Of a stretch of DNA of 64,000 nucleotides, positions 35,003-42,665 are shown piece after piece. A program made the position numbers and the translations under genes. This stretch comes from Microbacterium aerolatum (GTDB lineage Bacteria; Actinomycetota; Actinomycetes; Actinomycetales; Microbacteriaceae), in the NCBI RefSeq assembly GCF_007988825.1, contig NZ_BJUW01000012.1, positions 29,059 through 93,058 of the forward strand, given 5' to 3'. Under the pieces are notes generated by a model. The model ran no database searches, was not told where the DNA came from, and worked only from the letters and a program-made list of their open reading frames with translations. Within the stretch, counting starts at the first letter, position 1. Each line of letters opens with the position of its first letter.

Positions 35003-35941
35003 TCAGGCGTGCAGCGCCTCGTTGAGGGTCACACCCACGCCGTCGCGCTGCTTCGCCTCGATCGCACCCGTGACGGAGTTGCGCCAGAACAGCAGCCCGT
35101 CGCGTCCGCTGAGCTCGGCGGCCTTGACGATGCGCTTGCCGCCGTCCGCCGTGTTCGGGCCGTCGGCGAGCACGACCTTCGACCCGGCAGTGATGTACAC
35201 GCCGGCCTCGAGGATGCAGTCGTCGCCGAGGGCGATGCCGAGCCCCGAGTTCGCGCCGAGGAGCGTGCGAGCGCCGATCGAGACGCGCACCGTCCCGCCC
35301 CCGGAGAGGGTGCCCATGATGGATGCTCCGCCGCCGATGTCGCTGCCCTCGCCGACCACGACGCCCTGCGAGATGCGGCCCTCCACCATCGAGGCACCGA
35401 GAGTGCCGGCGTTGAAGTTCACGAAGCCCTCGTGCATCACGGTGGTGCCGGGGGAGAGGTGCGCGCCAAGGCGCACGCGCGCGGCATCCGCGATGCGGAC
35501 GCCGGCAGGCTGGACGTAATCGGTGAGACGCGGGAACTTGTCCAGTCCCTGCACCTGGATGCTGTGGCGGCGCATCTGCGGCTGCAGGCGCGCGGCGTCA
35601 TCGGGATGCATGGGGCCGGCGTTGGTCCACGCGACGTTCGGCAGGTGGGCGAAGATGCCGTCGAGGCTCAGCTCGTTCGGGCGCACGAGAAGGTGCGAGA
35701 GGGCGTGCAGGCGCAGGTACGCGTCCGCGGTGGATGCCGGCGCTGCATCCAGATCGATCTGCAGCTGCACCGTCTCGATGCGGACGTTGCGGCGCTCGTC
35801 CGCGCCGGCGTGCGCCTCGAGTTCGCCGAGCTCGGCCTCCATGACGGAGCCGGTTCCTACCTGGGGGTACCAGGCGTCCAGGACGGTGCCGTTGCCGGCG
35901 ATCGTGGTCAGACCGATTCCCCATACAGTGCGCGCGCTCAT
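35003..35941 (-). CDS. dapD: Tetrahydrodipicolinate N-succinyltransferase
   Basis: 312 residues, the actinobacterial DapD form. Succinylates tetrahydrodipicolinate in the diaminopimelate/lysine pathway. A left-handed beta-helix with hexapeptide repeats is seen from about 150-270 (VRIADAARVRLGAHLSPGTTVMHEGFVNFNAGTLG ... ASIMGTLSGGG), followed by RDGLLFWRNSVTGAIEA. Divergent from dapE with 81 bp between starts, which contain a short repeat; the two genes may share control. Confidence 0.95.
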   Translation of the reverse strand: MSARTVWGIGLTTIAGNGTVLDAWYPQVGTGSVMEAELGELEAHAGADERRNVRIETVQLQIDLDAAPASTADAYLRLHALSHLLVRPNELSLDGIFAHLPNVAWTNAGPMHPDDAARLQPQMRRHSIQVQGLDKFPRLTDYVQPAGVRIADAARVRLGAHLSPGTTVMHEGFVNFNAGTLGASMVEGRISQGVVVGEGSDIGGGASIMGTLSGGGTVRVSIGARTLLGANSGLGIALGDDCILEAGVYITAGSKVVLADGPNTADGGKRIVKAAELSGRDGLLFWRNSVTGAIEAKQRDGVGVTLNEALHA

Positions 35942-35953
35942 GCCTCAACGCTA

Positions 35954-36000
35954 CCCTTCGACAGGCTCAGGGATCGACTCAGCAGGCTCAGGGATCGACG
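35954..36000. repeat. Short interspersed repeat, partly duplicated
   Basis: CCCTTCGACAGGCTCAGGGA (35954-35973) followed by a second partial copy (CAGGCTCAGGGATCGACG) ending at 36000, between dapD and dapE. Related to copies at 23175 and 54997. Confidence 0.75.
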
Positions 36001-36022
36001 CTGCGCGCCGTAGGCTGGACGC

Positions 36023-37096
36023 ATGCTGCTCGACCCGACTGCGTCCTCCGTCGAACTCACTCGCGCGATCTGCGACATCCCCAGCGTCTCCGGCGGGGAG
36101 GCCCTGCTCGCAGACGCGCTCCAGGCGGCCGTCGCTCCGCTCGAGCACCTCGAGGTCATCCGGCACGGCAACACCGTCGTGGCGCGAACGAACCTCGGCC
36201 GCGCGCAGCGCGTGGTGATCGCAGGGCACATCGACACCGTCCCGATCAACGAGAACCTTCCTACGCGAGTCGTGGAGATCGACGGCGAACCGCACCTGTG
36301 GGGTCGCGGCACCGTCGACATGAAGGGCGGCGTGGCGGTGCAGCTGAAGCTCGCCGCGGAGCTCGTCGCGCCTGTGGTCGACATCACCTGGATGTGGTAC
36401 GACAACGAAGAGGTCGCCGCGTCGCTGAACGGCCTGAATCTGCTCTCCGCCGACCGGCCCGATCTCTTCGCCGCCGACTTCGCCATCCTCGGCGAGCCTT
36501 CCAACGGCCAGGTCGAGGGCGGATGCAACGGCACGCTGCGCGCCGTCGTCCGCACTCACGGGGTGCGCGCACACAGCGCCAGGGCGTGGATCGGCGAGAA
36601 CGCGATCCATGCGGCTGCCCCGATCCTGTCCCGTCTGGCCGAGTACCGCGCCAAGGAGGTGCAGGTGGAGGGGCTCGCCTACCGCGAGAGCATGAGCGCC
36701 GTGCGCATCACGGGCGGCGTCGCAGGCAACGTCATCCCCGACCTGTGCGAGGTCGAGGTCAACTACCGCTTCGCCCCGAGCAAGACCGCCGCTGACGCCG
36801 CAACCCACCTGCGCGGCGTTCTGGACGGTTTCGAGGTGGAGATCACGGATGCCGCCGACGGCGCGCGTCCCGGCCTGGATGCCCCCATCGCGCAGGAGTT
36901 TGTCGCGGCCGTCGGCGCCGTGCCGAAGCCCAAGTACGGCTGGACGGATGTGGCGCGGTTCAGCGCGCTCGGCATCCCCGCCGTGAACTACGGCCCCGGC
37001 GACCCGCACCTCGCGCACCACGACGAGGAGCGCGTCCCGCTCGCGCAGATCGATGCCGTGGAGCAGGGTCTGCGAGCGTGGCTCACGGCGCAGTGA
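36023..37096 (+). CDS. dapE: Succinyl-diaminopimelate desuccinylase
   Basis: 357 residues, M20 zinc peptidase family. Removes the succinyl group to give L,L-diaminopimelate. Metal and catalytic motifs: His69 and Asp71 in AGHIDTVP, GRGTVDMKGG near 93-102, the general-base Glu pair in YDNEEVAAS, and GEPSNGQVEGG. TAGGCT at 36011-36016 lies 6 nt before the ATG, without a Shine-Dalgarno: probably leaderless. The stop overlaps the next frame. Confidence 0.95.
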   Translation: MLLDPTASSVELTRAICDIPSVSGGEALLADALQAAVAPLEHLEVIRHGNTVVARTNLGRAQRVVIAGHIDTVPINENLPTRVVEIDGEPHLWGRGTVDMKGGVAVQLKLAAELVAPVVDITWMWYDNEEVAASLNGLNLLSADRPDLFAADFAILGEPSNGQVEGGCNGTLRAVVRTHGVRAHSARAWIGENAIHAAAPILSRLAEYRAKEVQVEGLAYRESMSAVRITGGVAGNVIPDLCEVEVNYRFAPSKTAADAATHLRGVLDGFEVEITDAADGARPGLDAPIAQEFVAAVGAVPKPKYGWTDVARFSALGIPAVNYGPGDPHLAHHDEERVPLAQIDAVEQGLRAWLTAQ

Positions 37097-38307
37097 CGGC
37101 CACCGCCGTGACTCGTTTCGCGCGCTCGTGGGCACGCGTGCCCGTGATCGCGCGGATCGCGATCGTCTATCTGCTCGGACGCGTCGTCACGACCGGGTTC
37201 CTCGCACTCGCGGCCGAGCTGTCTGAGCCGGGGTCTCGTTTCGGGGCGGACGCGACGATCGGCAGCTTCATCCTCGGCTGGGATGCGCAGTGGTACTGGC
37301 TGGTGGCGTGGCAGGGCTACCCGCAGGTGCTGCCGCTGACGGAGTCCGGGCAGGTCGCCGAGAACGCCTGGGCGTTCATGCCCGTGTACGCATATGCGGC
37401 GCAGTTGATCGGCCTCCCGTTCGGCTCCTGGGGAGTGGGCGCGCTGCTGATCTCGTTCGTCGCCGGGTTCTTCGCGTGCGTGCTGCTGCACCGGCTGCTG
37501 AGGGGGCGCATCGGCGCCTCCGCCGCGATGTGGGCGGTGACCTTCTTCGCGTGGGGACCGCTCGCCGCGCTGTTCCAGGTCGGCTACGCCGAGTCGCTGT
37601 TCGTCTGCCTGCTGCTGCTCGCCCTCGACCTGGTCGCCCGGCGCCGGTTCGGCTGGCTGTACCTCGTCGTTCCTGTCATGGCGTTCACGCGCCCCGGCAT
37701 CCTCGCCTTCGCGCTGTATCTCGGGCTCTACGGCATCCTGCGCTGGATCCGGCGCCGCCAGGATCCGCTCCCGACGCGGGAGATCGTGCACATCGTCGTG
37801 CTGGGAATGCTCGCGACGGTCACCGGTTTCGCCTGGCAGGTCATCGCCGGGATCGTCACTGGCGACCCCGGCGCTTATCTGGCCACGGAACTGTCGTGGC
37901 GTCGCAACTGGGGCGTCGGGGAGGGCGCGTTCATTCCGTTCGACGGCTGGGTGCAGGCGTCGCAGTTCTGGTTCGCGCAGTGGGGGATGCCGGCGTGGTG
38001 GGGGCCGATCGCGCTCGTGCTGCTCGCGCTGGCCGCAGCGGGGATGCTGTTCGCCCCGCAGGTGCGCCGTCTCGGTGCCGATCTGCGGCTGTGGAGCGCC
38101 AGCTACCTGTTGTACCTGTTCGCGGTGTTCTTCCCGCAGTCGAGCACCTTCCGGCTGCTGATCCCGCTGACTCCGCTGGCCGGAGCACTCGCCGTTCCGC
38201 GTTCCAGGGCCTACCGGATCGGCGTGCTCGCCCTCTGTCTGCTCGGGCAGTGGGTGTGGATCGACCAGGTCTACGCGCAGGGAAGCACCTTCTGGCAGGT
38301 GCCGTGA
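37093..38307 (+). CDS. Membrane mannosyltransferase-like protein (PIG-V/GT-C type)
   Basis: About 404 residues with about ten transmembrane helices. The loop motif GWDAQWYWLVAWQGYP near 60-75 is a GT-C-type aspartate loop as in PIG-V-like polyprenol-phosphate-sugar transferases. Helices such as VPVMAFTRPGILAFALYLGLYG and a C-terminal YLLYLFAVFFPQSSTFRLLIPL follow. It probably adds a sugar to a cell-envelope acceptor outside the membrane. GTG at 37093 overlaps the dapE stop (GTGA); GTG at 37078 is an alternative. No enzymatic detail can be fixed from sequence. Confidence 0.75.
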   Translation: MTATAVTRFARSWARVPVIARIAIVYLLGRVVTTGFLALAAELSEPGSRFGADATIGSFILGWDAQWYWLVAWQGYPQVLPLTESGQVAENAWAFMPVYAYAAQLIGLPFGSWGVGALLISFVAGFFACVLLHRLLRGRIGASAAMWAVTFFAWGPLAALFQVGYAESLFVCLLLLALDLVARRRFGWLYLVVPVMAFTRPGILAFALYLGLYGILRWIRRRQDPLPTREIVHIVVLGMLATVTGFAWQVIAGIVTGDPGAYLATELSWRRNWGVGEGAFIPFDGWVQASQFWFAQWGMPAWWGPIALVLLALAAAGMLFAPQVRRLGADLRLWSASYLLYLFAVFFPQSSTFRLLIPLTPLAGALAVPRSRAYRIGVLALCLLGQWVWIDQVYAQGSTFWQVP

Positions 38308-38402
38308 CGACAAGAAGTTAACCGGGTATTACTCTTCGAGCGCGCAGGGGCGGAAGCATACCGATAAACTCGATGTATACCACCGAGGGAAAGGGAGCCA
38401 CG

Positions 38403-38570
38403 ATGGCAGCGATGAAGCCTAGGACTGGGGACGGACCCATGGAGGCCGTGAAAGAGGGACGACTCATCATCGTGCGCGTTCCGCTCGAGGGCGGCGGCCG
38501 GCTGGTCGTCTCTGTCAACGATGAAGAGGCGAAGGAACTGCACGATGTCCTTGCGGGCGTCGTGAGCTGA
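38403..38570 (+). CDS. DUF3117 small conserved actinobacterial protein
   Basis: 55 residues. Matches DUF3117 almost throughout: MAAMKPRTGDGPMEAVKEG then RVPLEGGGRLVVSVNDEEA. Function unknown, but widely conserved in actinobacteria. The start is placed at ATG 38403 (GGGAG upstream) rather than the in-frame ATG 30 nt earlier, because family members begin at this point. A UUCG hairpin follows. Confidence 0.93.
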   Translation: MAAMKPRTGDGPMEAVKEGRLIIVRVPLEGGGRLVVSVNDEEAKELHDVLAGVVS

Positions 38571-38589
38571 ACTTCAGTTCTCTAGCGAA

Positions 38590-38626
38590 GGGCGGTGGAT
38601 CTTCGGATCCGCCGCCCCTCGTCGTT
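38590..38626 (+). terminator. Terminator after the DUF3117 gene
   Basis: 12-bp stem (one G-U pair) GGGCGGTGGATC / GATCCGCCGCCC closed by a TTCG tetraloop (38590-38617), then CTCGTCGTTTC. About 20 nt after the stop. Confidence 0.92.
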
Positions 38627-38709
38627 TCAGACGGTGTCCCATCCGATTCTCCGAGGGGTCCGAACGACCCATTGTGCGGCGAATGTCGCACGGAACGGAA
38701 AGGAACATC

Positions 38710-39249
38710 ATGCGTAAGATGACACGACTCGGACTCATCAGCACGGCGGGTGCAAGCGCAGCCGCTCTCGCAGTCGCAGGTTTCGCACTGCCGGCGACGG
38801 CCGCGGAGACCACGGACAGCACGCACGAATCCACCTCCACCACTGCCGACTTCATGAGCTCGATCGAGGGCCTCCAGGCATGGGTCAGCGACACGGTCCT
38901 CGCCAGCGGCAACGACAGCGCTGTGGGCAACGTCGACGGCGGCCTGATCAACGCTCCAGTGGTCGAAGGACCGCTCGTGAGCGACACCCTGAACGGTGAC
39001 GTGCTCTCGGGCAACGACACCCCGGTGGCTTCCGGCAACGAGGTCGCAGCTCCCGTCGGCTCCGGTAACGACGTCTCCGCTCCGATCGACGCGCCTGTCG
39101 GCTCGGGCAACGACGTCTCCGGCAACGAGGTCGGCTCCGGCAACGGAAATGGCAACGCTGTCGGCTCCGGCAACGACTCCGGCGTCTCCGTCGGCGACAT
39201 CGGTGTGTCCGGCGATGTCGACTCGCTGCTCGGCGGCATCCTCGACTGA
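38710..39249 (+). CDS. Secreted SGND-repeat protein
   Basis: 179 residues, not recognised as a known family. A Sec signal peptide (MRKMTRLGLISTAG ... LAVAGFALPATAAE, cleavage near 30-32) leads to a Ser/Thr-rich acidic stretch and then about 90 residues built from SGND/SGNE units: ASGND, LSGND, ASGNE, GSGND twice, SGNE, GSGNGNGN, GSGND, separated by short V/P/A spacers. No Cys, no membrane anchor, no LPxTG. The VLSGN...V.P spacing recalls chaplin-type surface proteins, but without their cysteines. GGAAC lies near the ATG. It could be a surface or biofilm protein, possibly Ca2+-binding. Confidence 0.8.
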   Translation: MRKMTRLGLISTAGASAAALAVAGFALPATAAETTDSTHESTSTTADFMSSIEGLQAWVSDTVLASGNDSAVGNVDGGLINAPVVEGPLVSDTLNGDVLSGNDTPVASGNEVAAPVGSGNDVSAPIDAPVGSGNDVSGNEVGSGNGNGNAVGSGNDSGVSVGDIGVSGDVDSLLGGILD

Positions 39250-39260
39250 TCCACCCACCC

Positions 39261-39302
39261 ACAGAAGCGGCGCCCCGGCGAAGACCGGGGCGCCGCTTCT
39301 GT
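39261..39302. terminator. Bidirectional terminator
   Basis: Perfect 18-bp stem ACAGAAGCGGCGCCCCGG (39261-39278) with its complement at 39285-39302 and a 6-nt loop, between the convergent secreted-protein and O-methyltransferase genes (ends 39249 and 39314). Confidence 0.92.
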
Positions 39303-39313
39303 GTGGTTCGCGG

Positions 39314-39949
39314 TCAGTCGGTGCTGAGGCTGACCAGCTGCAGCAGCCCTTCGCCGGCTGTGGAGATCGCCGCGAGAACGGCGGGGGATTCCTGGGTCTC
39401 CTGCACGAGCGAACGGTAGGCGCTGGTGACGGCATCCCGCTGCACGGGATCGGCGGTCTTGCCTCCGGCGAGGATGCGGGGCACCACCACGATGCCGCCG
39501 CTGCGCGCCAGGCGCAGCCCGTGCTCGACGTACTCGATCACGTTCTCCGGATCGGCGTCGACGAGCACGATGTCGTAGGAGGCCTCGTTCATGCGCGGCA
39601 GCACATCGGCGGCGCGGCCGGTGATGAAGCGGGCCTTGGTGCCGGGGATCTTCGCTTCGCCGAAGCTGCGGCGAGCGGCGACCAGGTGCTCCGGTTCGTT
39701 GTCGATCGAGGTGAGAACGGCGCCAGGGGCTCCGCGCAGCAGCCAGAGCCCTGACACACCTGCGCCGGTGCCGATCTCGACGATCGACCGGGCGTTGGTC
39801 GCTGCGGCCAGTACCGCGAGCTGCGCGCCGACGGCGGGGCTCACGGAGGCGACGCCCAGCTCGAGCGCATGCGCGCGGGCGCGCGCGATCGGCGCGGGCT
39901 CCACGATCGCCTCGCGGATGTAGCGTGCGTTCGCGTCGTTCTCGCTCAT
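39314..39949 (-). CDS. O-methyltransferase (SAM-dependent, class I)
   Basis: 211 residues. Rossmann-fold methyltransferase of the COMT-like family: SAM-binding VEIGTGAGVSGLWLLRG near 58-74, then LTSIDNEPEHL and the metal-site region YDIVLVDADPENVIEYVEH. Corresponds to the methyltransferase that precedes sigE in mycobacteria. Substrate unknown. GGAGGAGAAGG lies just before the ATG at 39949, so this start is preferred to the in-frame ATG 39 nt upstream. Divergent from tatB. Confidence 0.9.
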   Translation of the reverse strand: MSENDANARYIREAIVEPAPIARARAHALELGVASVSPAVGAQLAVLAAATNARSIVEIGTGAGVSGLWLLRGAPGAVLTSIDNEPEHLVAARRSFGEAKIPGTKARFITGRAADVLPRMNEASYDIVLVDADPENVIEYVEHGLRLARSGGIVVVPRILAGGKTADPVQRDAVTSAYRSLVQETQESPAVLAAISTAGEGLLQLVSLSTD

Positions 39950-40030
39950 GACCTTCTCCTCCGGCTGCACTGTCCAGAGTATTCGCATGCCGAGTTCCTG
40001 GCCGTGAGGCGCGGCGGGTAGCCTGTGTAC

Positions 40031-40438
40031 ATGGATTTCGGCCTCACCATCGAGAAGCTCTTTCTCATCGGGGTGATCGCCGCGTTCATCATCGGCCCGG
40101 AGCGTTTGCCGAAGGCCGCCGAGACGTTCGCCCGGTTCGTCCGCAAGGTCGGCGAGTACCTTCGCGACACCCGCTCCCGGATGCGCGACGAGATGGGTCC
40201 GGAGATCGACGAGGTCGACTGGAAGAAGCTCGATCCGCGTCAGTACGACCCCCGCCGAATCATCCGAGATGCGCTGCTCGAGGACGCCCCCGCGGCGACG
40301 ACCACGGCGACCGCCACGGCTGTCGCTCCTGCAGCGGCCGCAGCGCCCTCAGCGGTCGCCCCTGCGCCTCGGTTCCCGAGGACGCGTCCGGAGTTCACAC
40401 GCGACAACCCGCCGCCCTACGACGTCGAGGCGACCTGA
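40031..40438 (+). CDS. tatB: Twin-arginine translocase subunit TatB
   Basis: 135 residues. One N-terminal transmembrane helix (IEKLFLIGVIAAFIIGPERLP) followed by an amphipathic helix (AAETFARFVRKVGEYLRDTRSRMRDEMGPEIDEVDWKKLDP), the TatB layout; the FG/GPERLP hinge is conserved. The last 50 residues are Ala/Thr/Pro-rich. Part of the Tat export receptor with TatC, not in this window. TAGCCT at 40019-40024 lies 6 nt before the ATG; no Shine-Dalgarno. Confidence 0.92.
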   Translation: MDFGLTIEKLFLIGVIAAFIIGPERLPKAAETFARFVRKVGEYLRDTRSRMRDEMGPEIDEVDWKKLDPRQYDPRRIIRDALLEDAPAATTTATATAVAPAAAAAPSAVAPAPRFPRTRPEFTRDNPPPYDVEAT

Positions 40439-40443
40439 CCGGC

Positions 40444-40947
40444 TCAGATCTTCGACTTGAGCAGCGCGATGTCGGCGTCGCTCAGCAGGCTTCTGGGGAT
40501 CACGGTGACCACGGACGATCCGCGCAGGCGCAGGACCGCGGCGTGCTTCCCGATGCGCACGGAGCGGAACGTCGAATAGGCCACGTCGGAGACGCCGTTC
40601 TTCGCGATCATCCTGACCGACTCCGGCTCCAGCTCCACCCGCACCGCTGACCCAGAGGGCATCGCTGCGCTGAGCGCGCGCCGCGTGGACGCTCGGGTGA
40701 AGATGATCGAGGCGACGACCAGTGCGGCGATCGCGATCATGGTCCAGGTGAGAGTGGTCGTCTGCTCCGGATCGGCGCCGCCGATCATCGACAGCACGAC
40801 TGCGTTCAGGATGAAGGCCGCGACCAGCGCCGCGTAGGCGATGACGGCGAGCGGGCGCGTGAGCGTGTAGATCACGGTGTCCCACGTCATGCCGCGGAGC
40901 AGTTCCGCATCGACGACGAGGGATCGGGAGGAAGAACCGTTGGTCAC
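40444..40947 (-). CDS. YcxB/PH-like membrane protein
   Basis: 167 residues. Two transmembrane helices (about 30-52 and 66-85) then a C-terminal PH/YcxB-like domain (VRVELEPESVRMIAKNGVSDVAYSTFRSVRIGKHAAVLRLRGSSVVTVIPRSLL). Function unknown. Last gene of the minus-strand unit mgtE-like/DUF1003/mrp; it starts 12 bp after the mrp stop. The GTG at 40947 has GGAG directly adjacent, so its start spacing is unusual. Convergent with tatB, 5-bp gap. Confidence 0.8.
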   Translation of the reverse strand: MTNGSSSRSLVVDAELLRGMTWDTVIYTLTRPLAVIAYAALVAAFILNAVVLSMIGGADPEQTTTLTWTMIAIAALVVASIIFTRASTRRALSAAMPSGSAVRVELEPESVRMIAKNGVSDVAYSTFRSVRIGKHAAVLRLRGSSVVTVIPRSLLSDADIALLKSKI

Positions 40948-40959
40948 CTCCCGAGTCTG

Positions 40960-42102
40960 TCACGACTCGGGTGCGGACCGCCTCGTGACAGCGACCGGCA
41001 GCGACCTGCCGGACAGGCTCCTGCCCCGCTGCGAGAGCCGCTCCGCGAGCGCGCGGACGGTGCGCGCCGCGGCATCCTCTGGATCGCTCAGGACGATCGG
41101 GATGCCGGCATCCCCTCCGGCACGCAGCGCAGGGCTCAGCGGAACCGAGGCCAGGAGGGGAACCTCCTCGTCGCCCTCGGACAGCGCGGCGGCCACCTCC
41201 GAGCCGCCGCCGGAGCCGAACAGGTCGACGGTCGTGCCGTCGGGCAGGGTGAAGGCGGCCATGTTCTCGACGACGCCGATCACGTGCTGACCGGTCTGAC
41301 GGGCGACCAGGCCGCTGCGGATGGCGACATCGGATGCCGCGGACTGCGGCGTCGTGACCACGAGCACCTCGGCGTGGGGCAGGATCTGCCCGATCGAGAT
41401 CGCGATGTCGCCGGTGCCCGGAGGCATGTCGATGAGCAGCACGTCCAGGTCGCCGAAGAAGACGTCGGTGAGGAACTGCTGCACGGTGCGGTGCAGCATC
41501 GGGCCGCGCCAGGCGACCACGGCCTCTCCGTCGCGCAGGAACATGCCGATGGAGATGGTCTTCACGCCGTGCGCCACGGGCGGGAGCATGAGGTCGTCGA
41601 TGCGCGTCGGCTGGGTTCCGGCCGGGATGCCGAGCAGTCCAGGGATCGAGAAGCCGTGCACGTCGGCATCCACCAGTCCGACAGCGAGCCCCTGCTCGGC
41701 CAGCGCCACCGCGAGATTGGCGGTGATCGTCGATTTGCCGACTCCGCCCTTGCCGCTGGAGACGAGGATGACGCGGGTCAGCGAATCCGGGCCGAACGGC
41801 ATCTGGCGCGCAGGGCGCCCATCGCGGAGCTTCTCGGTCAGCGCCTTCCGCTCGGCCGGGGTCATCACGCCGACGTCGACTGTCACGTCAGCGATGCCGG
41901 TGACGGATGCCGCGGCACGGCGCACGTCCGATTCGATGCGGTCGGCGGCGGGGCATCCGACGATGGTGAGTGCGATGCCGACGGTGGCGTGATCGCCGTC
42001 GACCGAGATGTCGCGGAGCATGTCGAGCTCGGCGATCGGCCGGCGCAGCTCCGGATCTGAGACCGCGCCGACCGCCGCGCGGACGCGGTCTGCCAGCGTC
42101 AT
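40960..42102 (-). CDS. mrp: Mrp/NBP35-family Fe-S carrier ATPase
   Basis: 380 residues. N-terminal MIP18/DUF59 domain (about 5-80, VGAVSDPELRRPIAELDM) and a P-loop ATPase domain with deviant Walker A SSGKGGVGKST at 115-125, Walker B LLIDMPPGTGD and VTTPQSAASDVAIR. Proposed role: carrying Fe-S clusters to apoproteins. The usual CxxC near the dimer interface is absent (VVENMAAFTLPDGTTVDLFG), as in other actinobacterial Mrp proteins, so cluster ligation must differ. ATGA overlap with the DUF1003 gene. Confidence 0.93.
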   Translation of the reverse strand: MTLADRVRAAVGAVSDPELRRPIAELDMLRDISVDGDHATVGIALTIVGCPAADRIESDVRRAAASVTGIADVTVDVGVMTPAERKALTEKLRDGRPARQMPFGPDSLTRVILVSSGKGGVGKSTITANLAVALAEQGLAVGLVDADVHGFSIPGLLGIPAGTQPTRIDDLMLPPVAHGVKTISIGMFLRDGEAVVAWRGPMLHRTVQQFLTDVFFGDLDVLLIDMPPGTGDIAISIGQILPHAEVLVVTTPQSAASDVAIRSGLVARQTGQHVIGVVENMAAFTLPDGTTVDLFGSGGGSEVAAALSEGDEEVPLLASVPLSPALRAGGDAGIPIVLSDPEDAAARTVRALAERLSQRGRSLSGRSLPVAVTRRSAPES

Positions 42103-42665
42103 GGTCGCGTGCGACGCGGCCTGGGCGAGGCGTGACCGGTGCGCGTGTCGGTTGCGTCGCCGTCGTGGTCATCGTCGAGGTCTGCGAGCATCGCCCGCAG
42201 CTCCTGGCGGAGCACGTCGCGTGTCACGGCCTGGGCGTTGCGCTCCTCCAGCGCCATGCGCAGCGCGACGATCTCGCGGGCGAGGTACTCGGTGTCGGCG
42301 AGGTTGCGCTCGGAGCGCTGGCGATCCTGCTCGATCTGCACGCGGTCGCGGTCGTCCTGCCGGTTCTGCGCAAGCAGGATCAGCGGGGCGGCGTACGACG
42401 CCTGCAGCGACAGGATGAGTGTGAGCGCCGTGAATCCGAGGGCGGCGGAGTCGAAGCGCCACCAGCCGTTCTGCTCGGCGACGACGGTGTAGACCATCCA
42501 CACCAGGCAGAACAGGGTCAGCATCAGCAGGAACGCGGGGGTGCCCATCGCGCGGGCGACCCACTCGGTGAACCGCCCGAACCGGTCGCGCGACTCCGGC
42601 CGCTGCCGAGTGGCGCCGCGGCCGAGCGGAGCGTCGAGGCCGGAGCGGTCGCTCTTCGCCATCAT
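42099..42665 (-). CDS. DUF1003 membrane protein
   Basis: 188 residues. Two transmembrane helices (AFLLMLTLFCLVWMVYTVV and the following ALGFTALTLILSLQASYAAPLILLAQNRQ) are the DUF1003 core; the basic/acidic coiled C-terminus (about 110-165) ends in a disordered tail. Function unknown. Overlaps the CBS gene upstream and mrp downstream by 4 bp each, so it is translated with them; the same trio is adjacent in other actinobacteria. Confidence 0.92.
   Translation of the reverse strand: MMAKSDRSGLDAPLGRGATRQRPESRDRFGRFTEWVARAMGTPAFLLMLTLFCLVWMVYTVVAEQNGWWRFDSAALGFTALTLILSLQASYAAPLILLAQNRQDDRDRVQIEQDRQRSERNLADTEYLAREIVALRMALEERNAQAVTRDVLRQELRAMLADLDDDHDGDATDTRTGHASPRPRRTRP

Noticed and set aside
38373..38402. 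An earlier start for the DUF3117 gene
   Set aside because: Family members begin at MAAMKPR, and a ribosome-binding site precedes ATG 38403.
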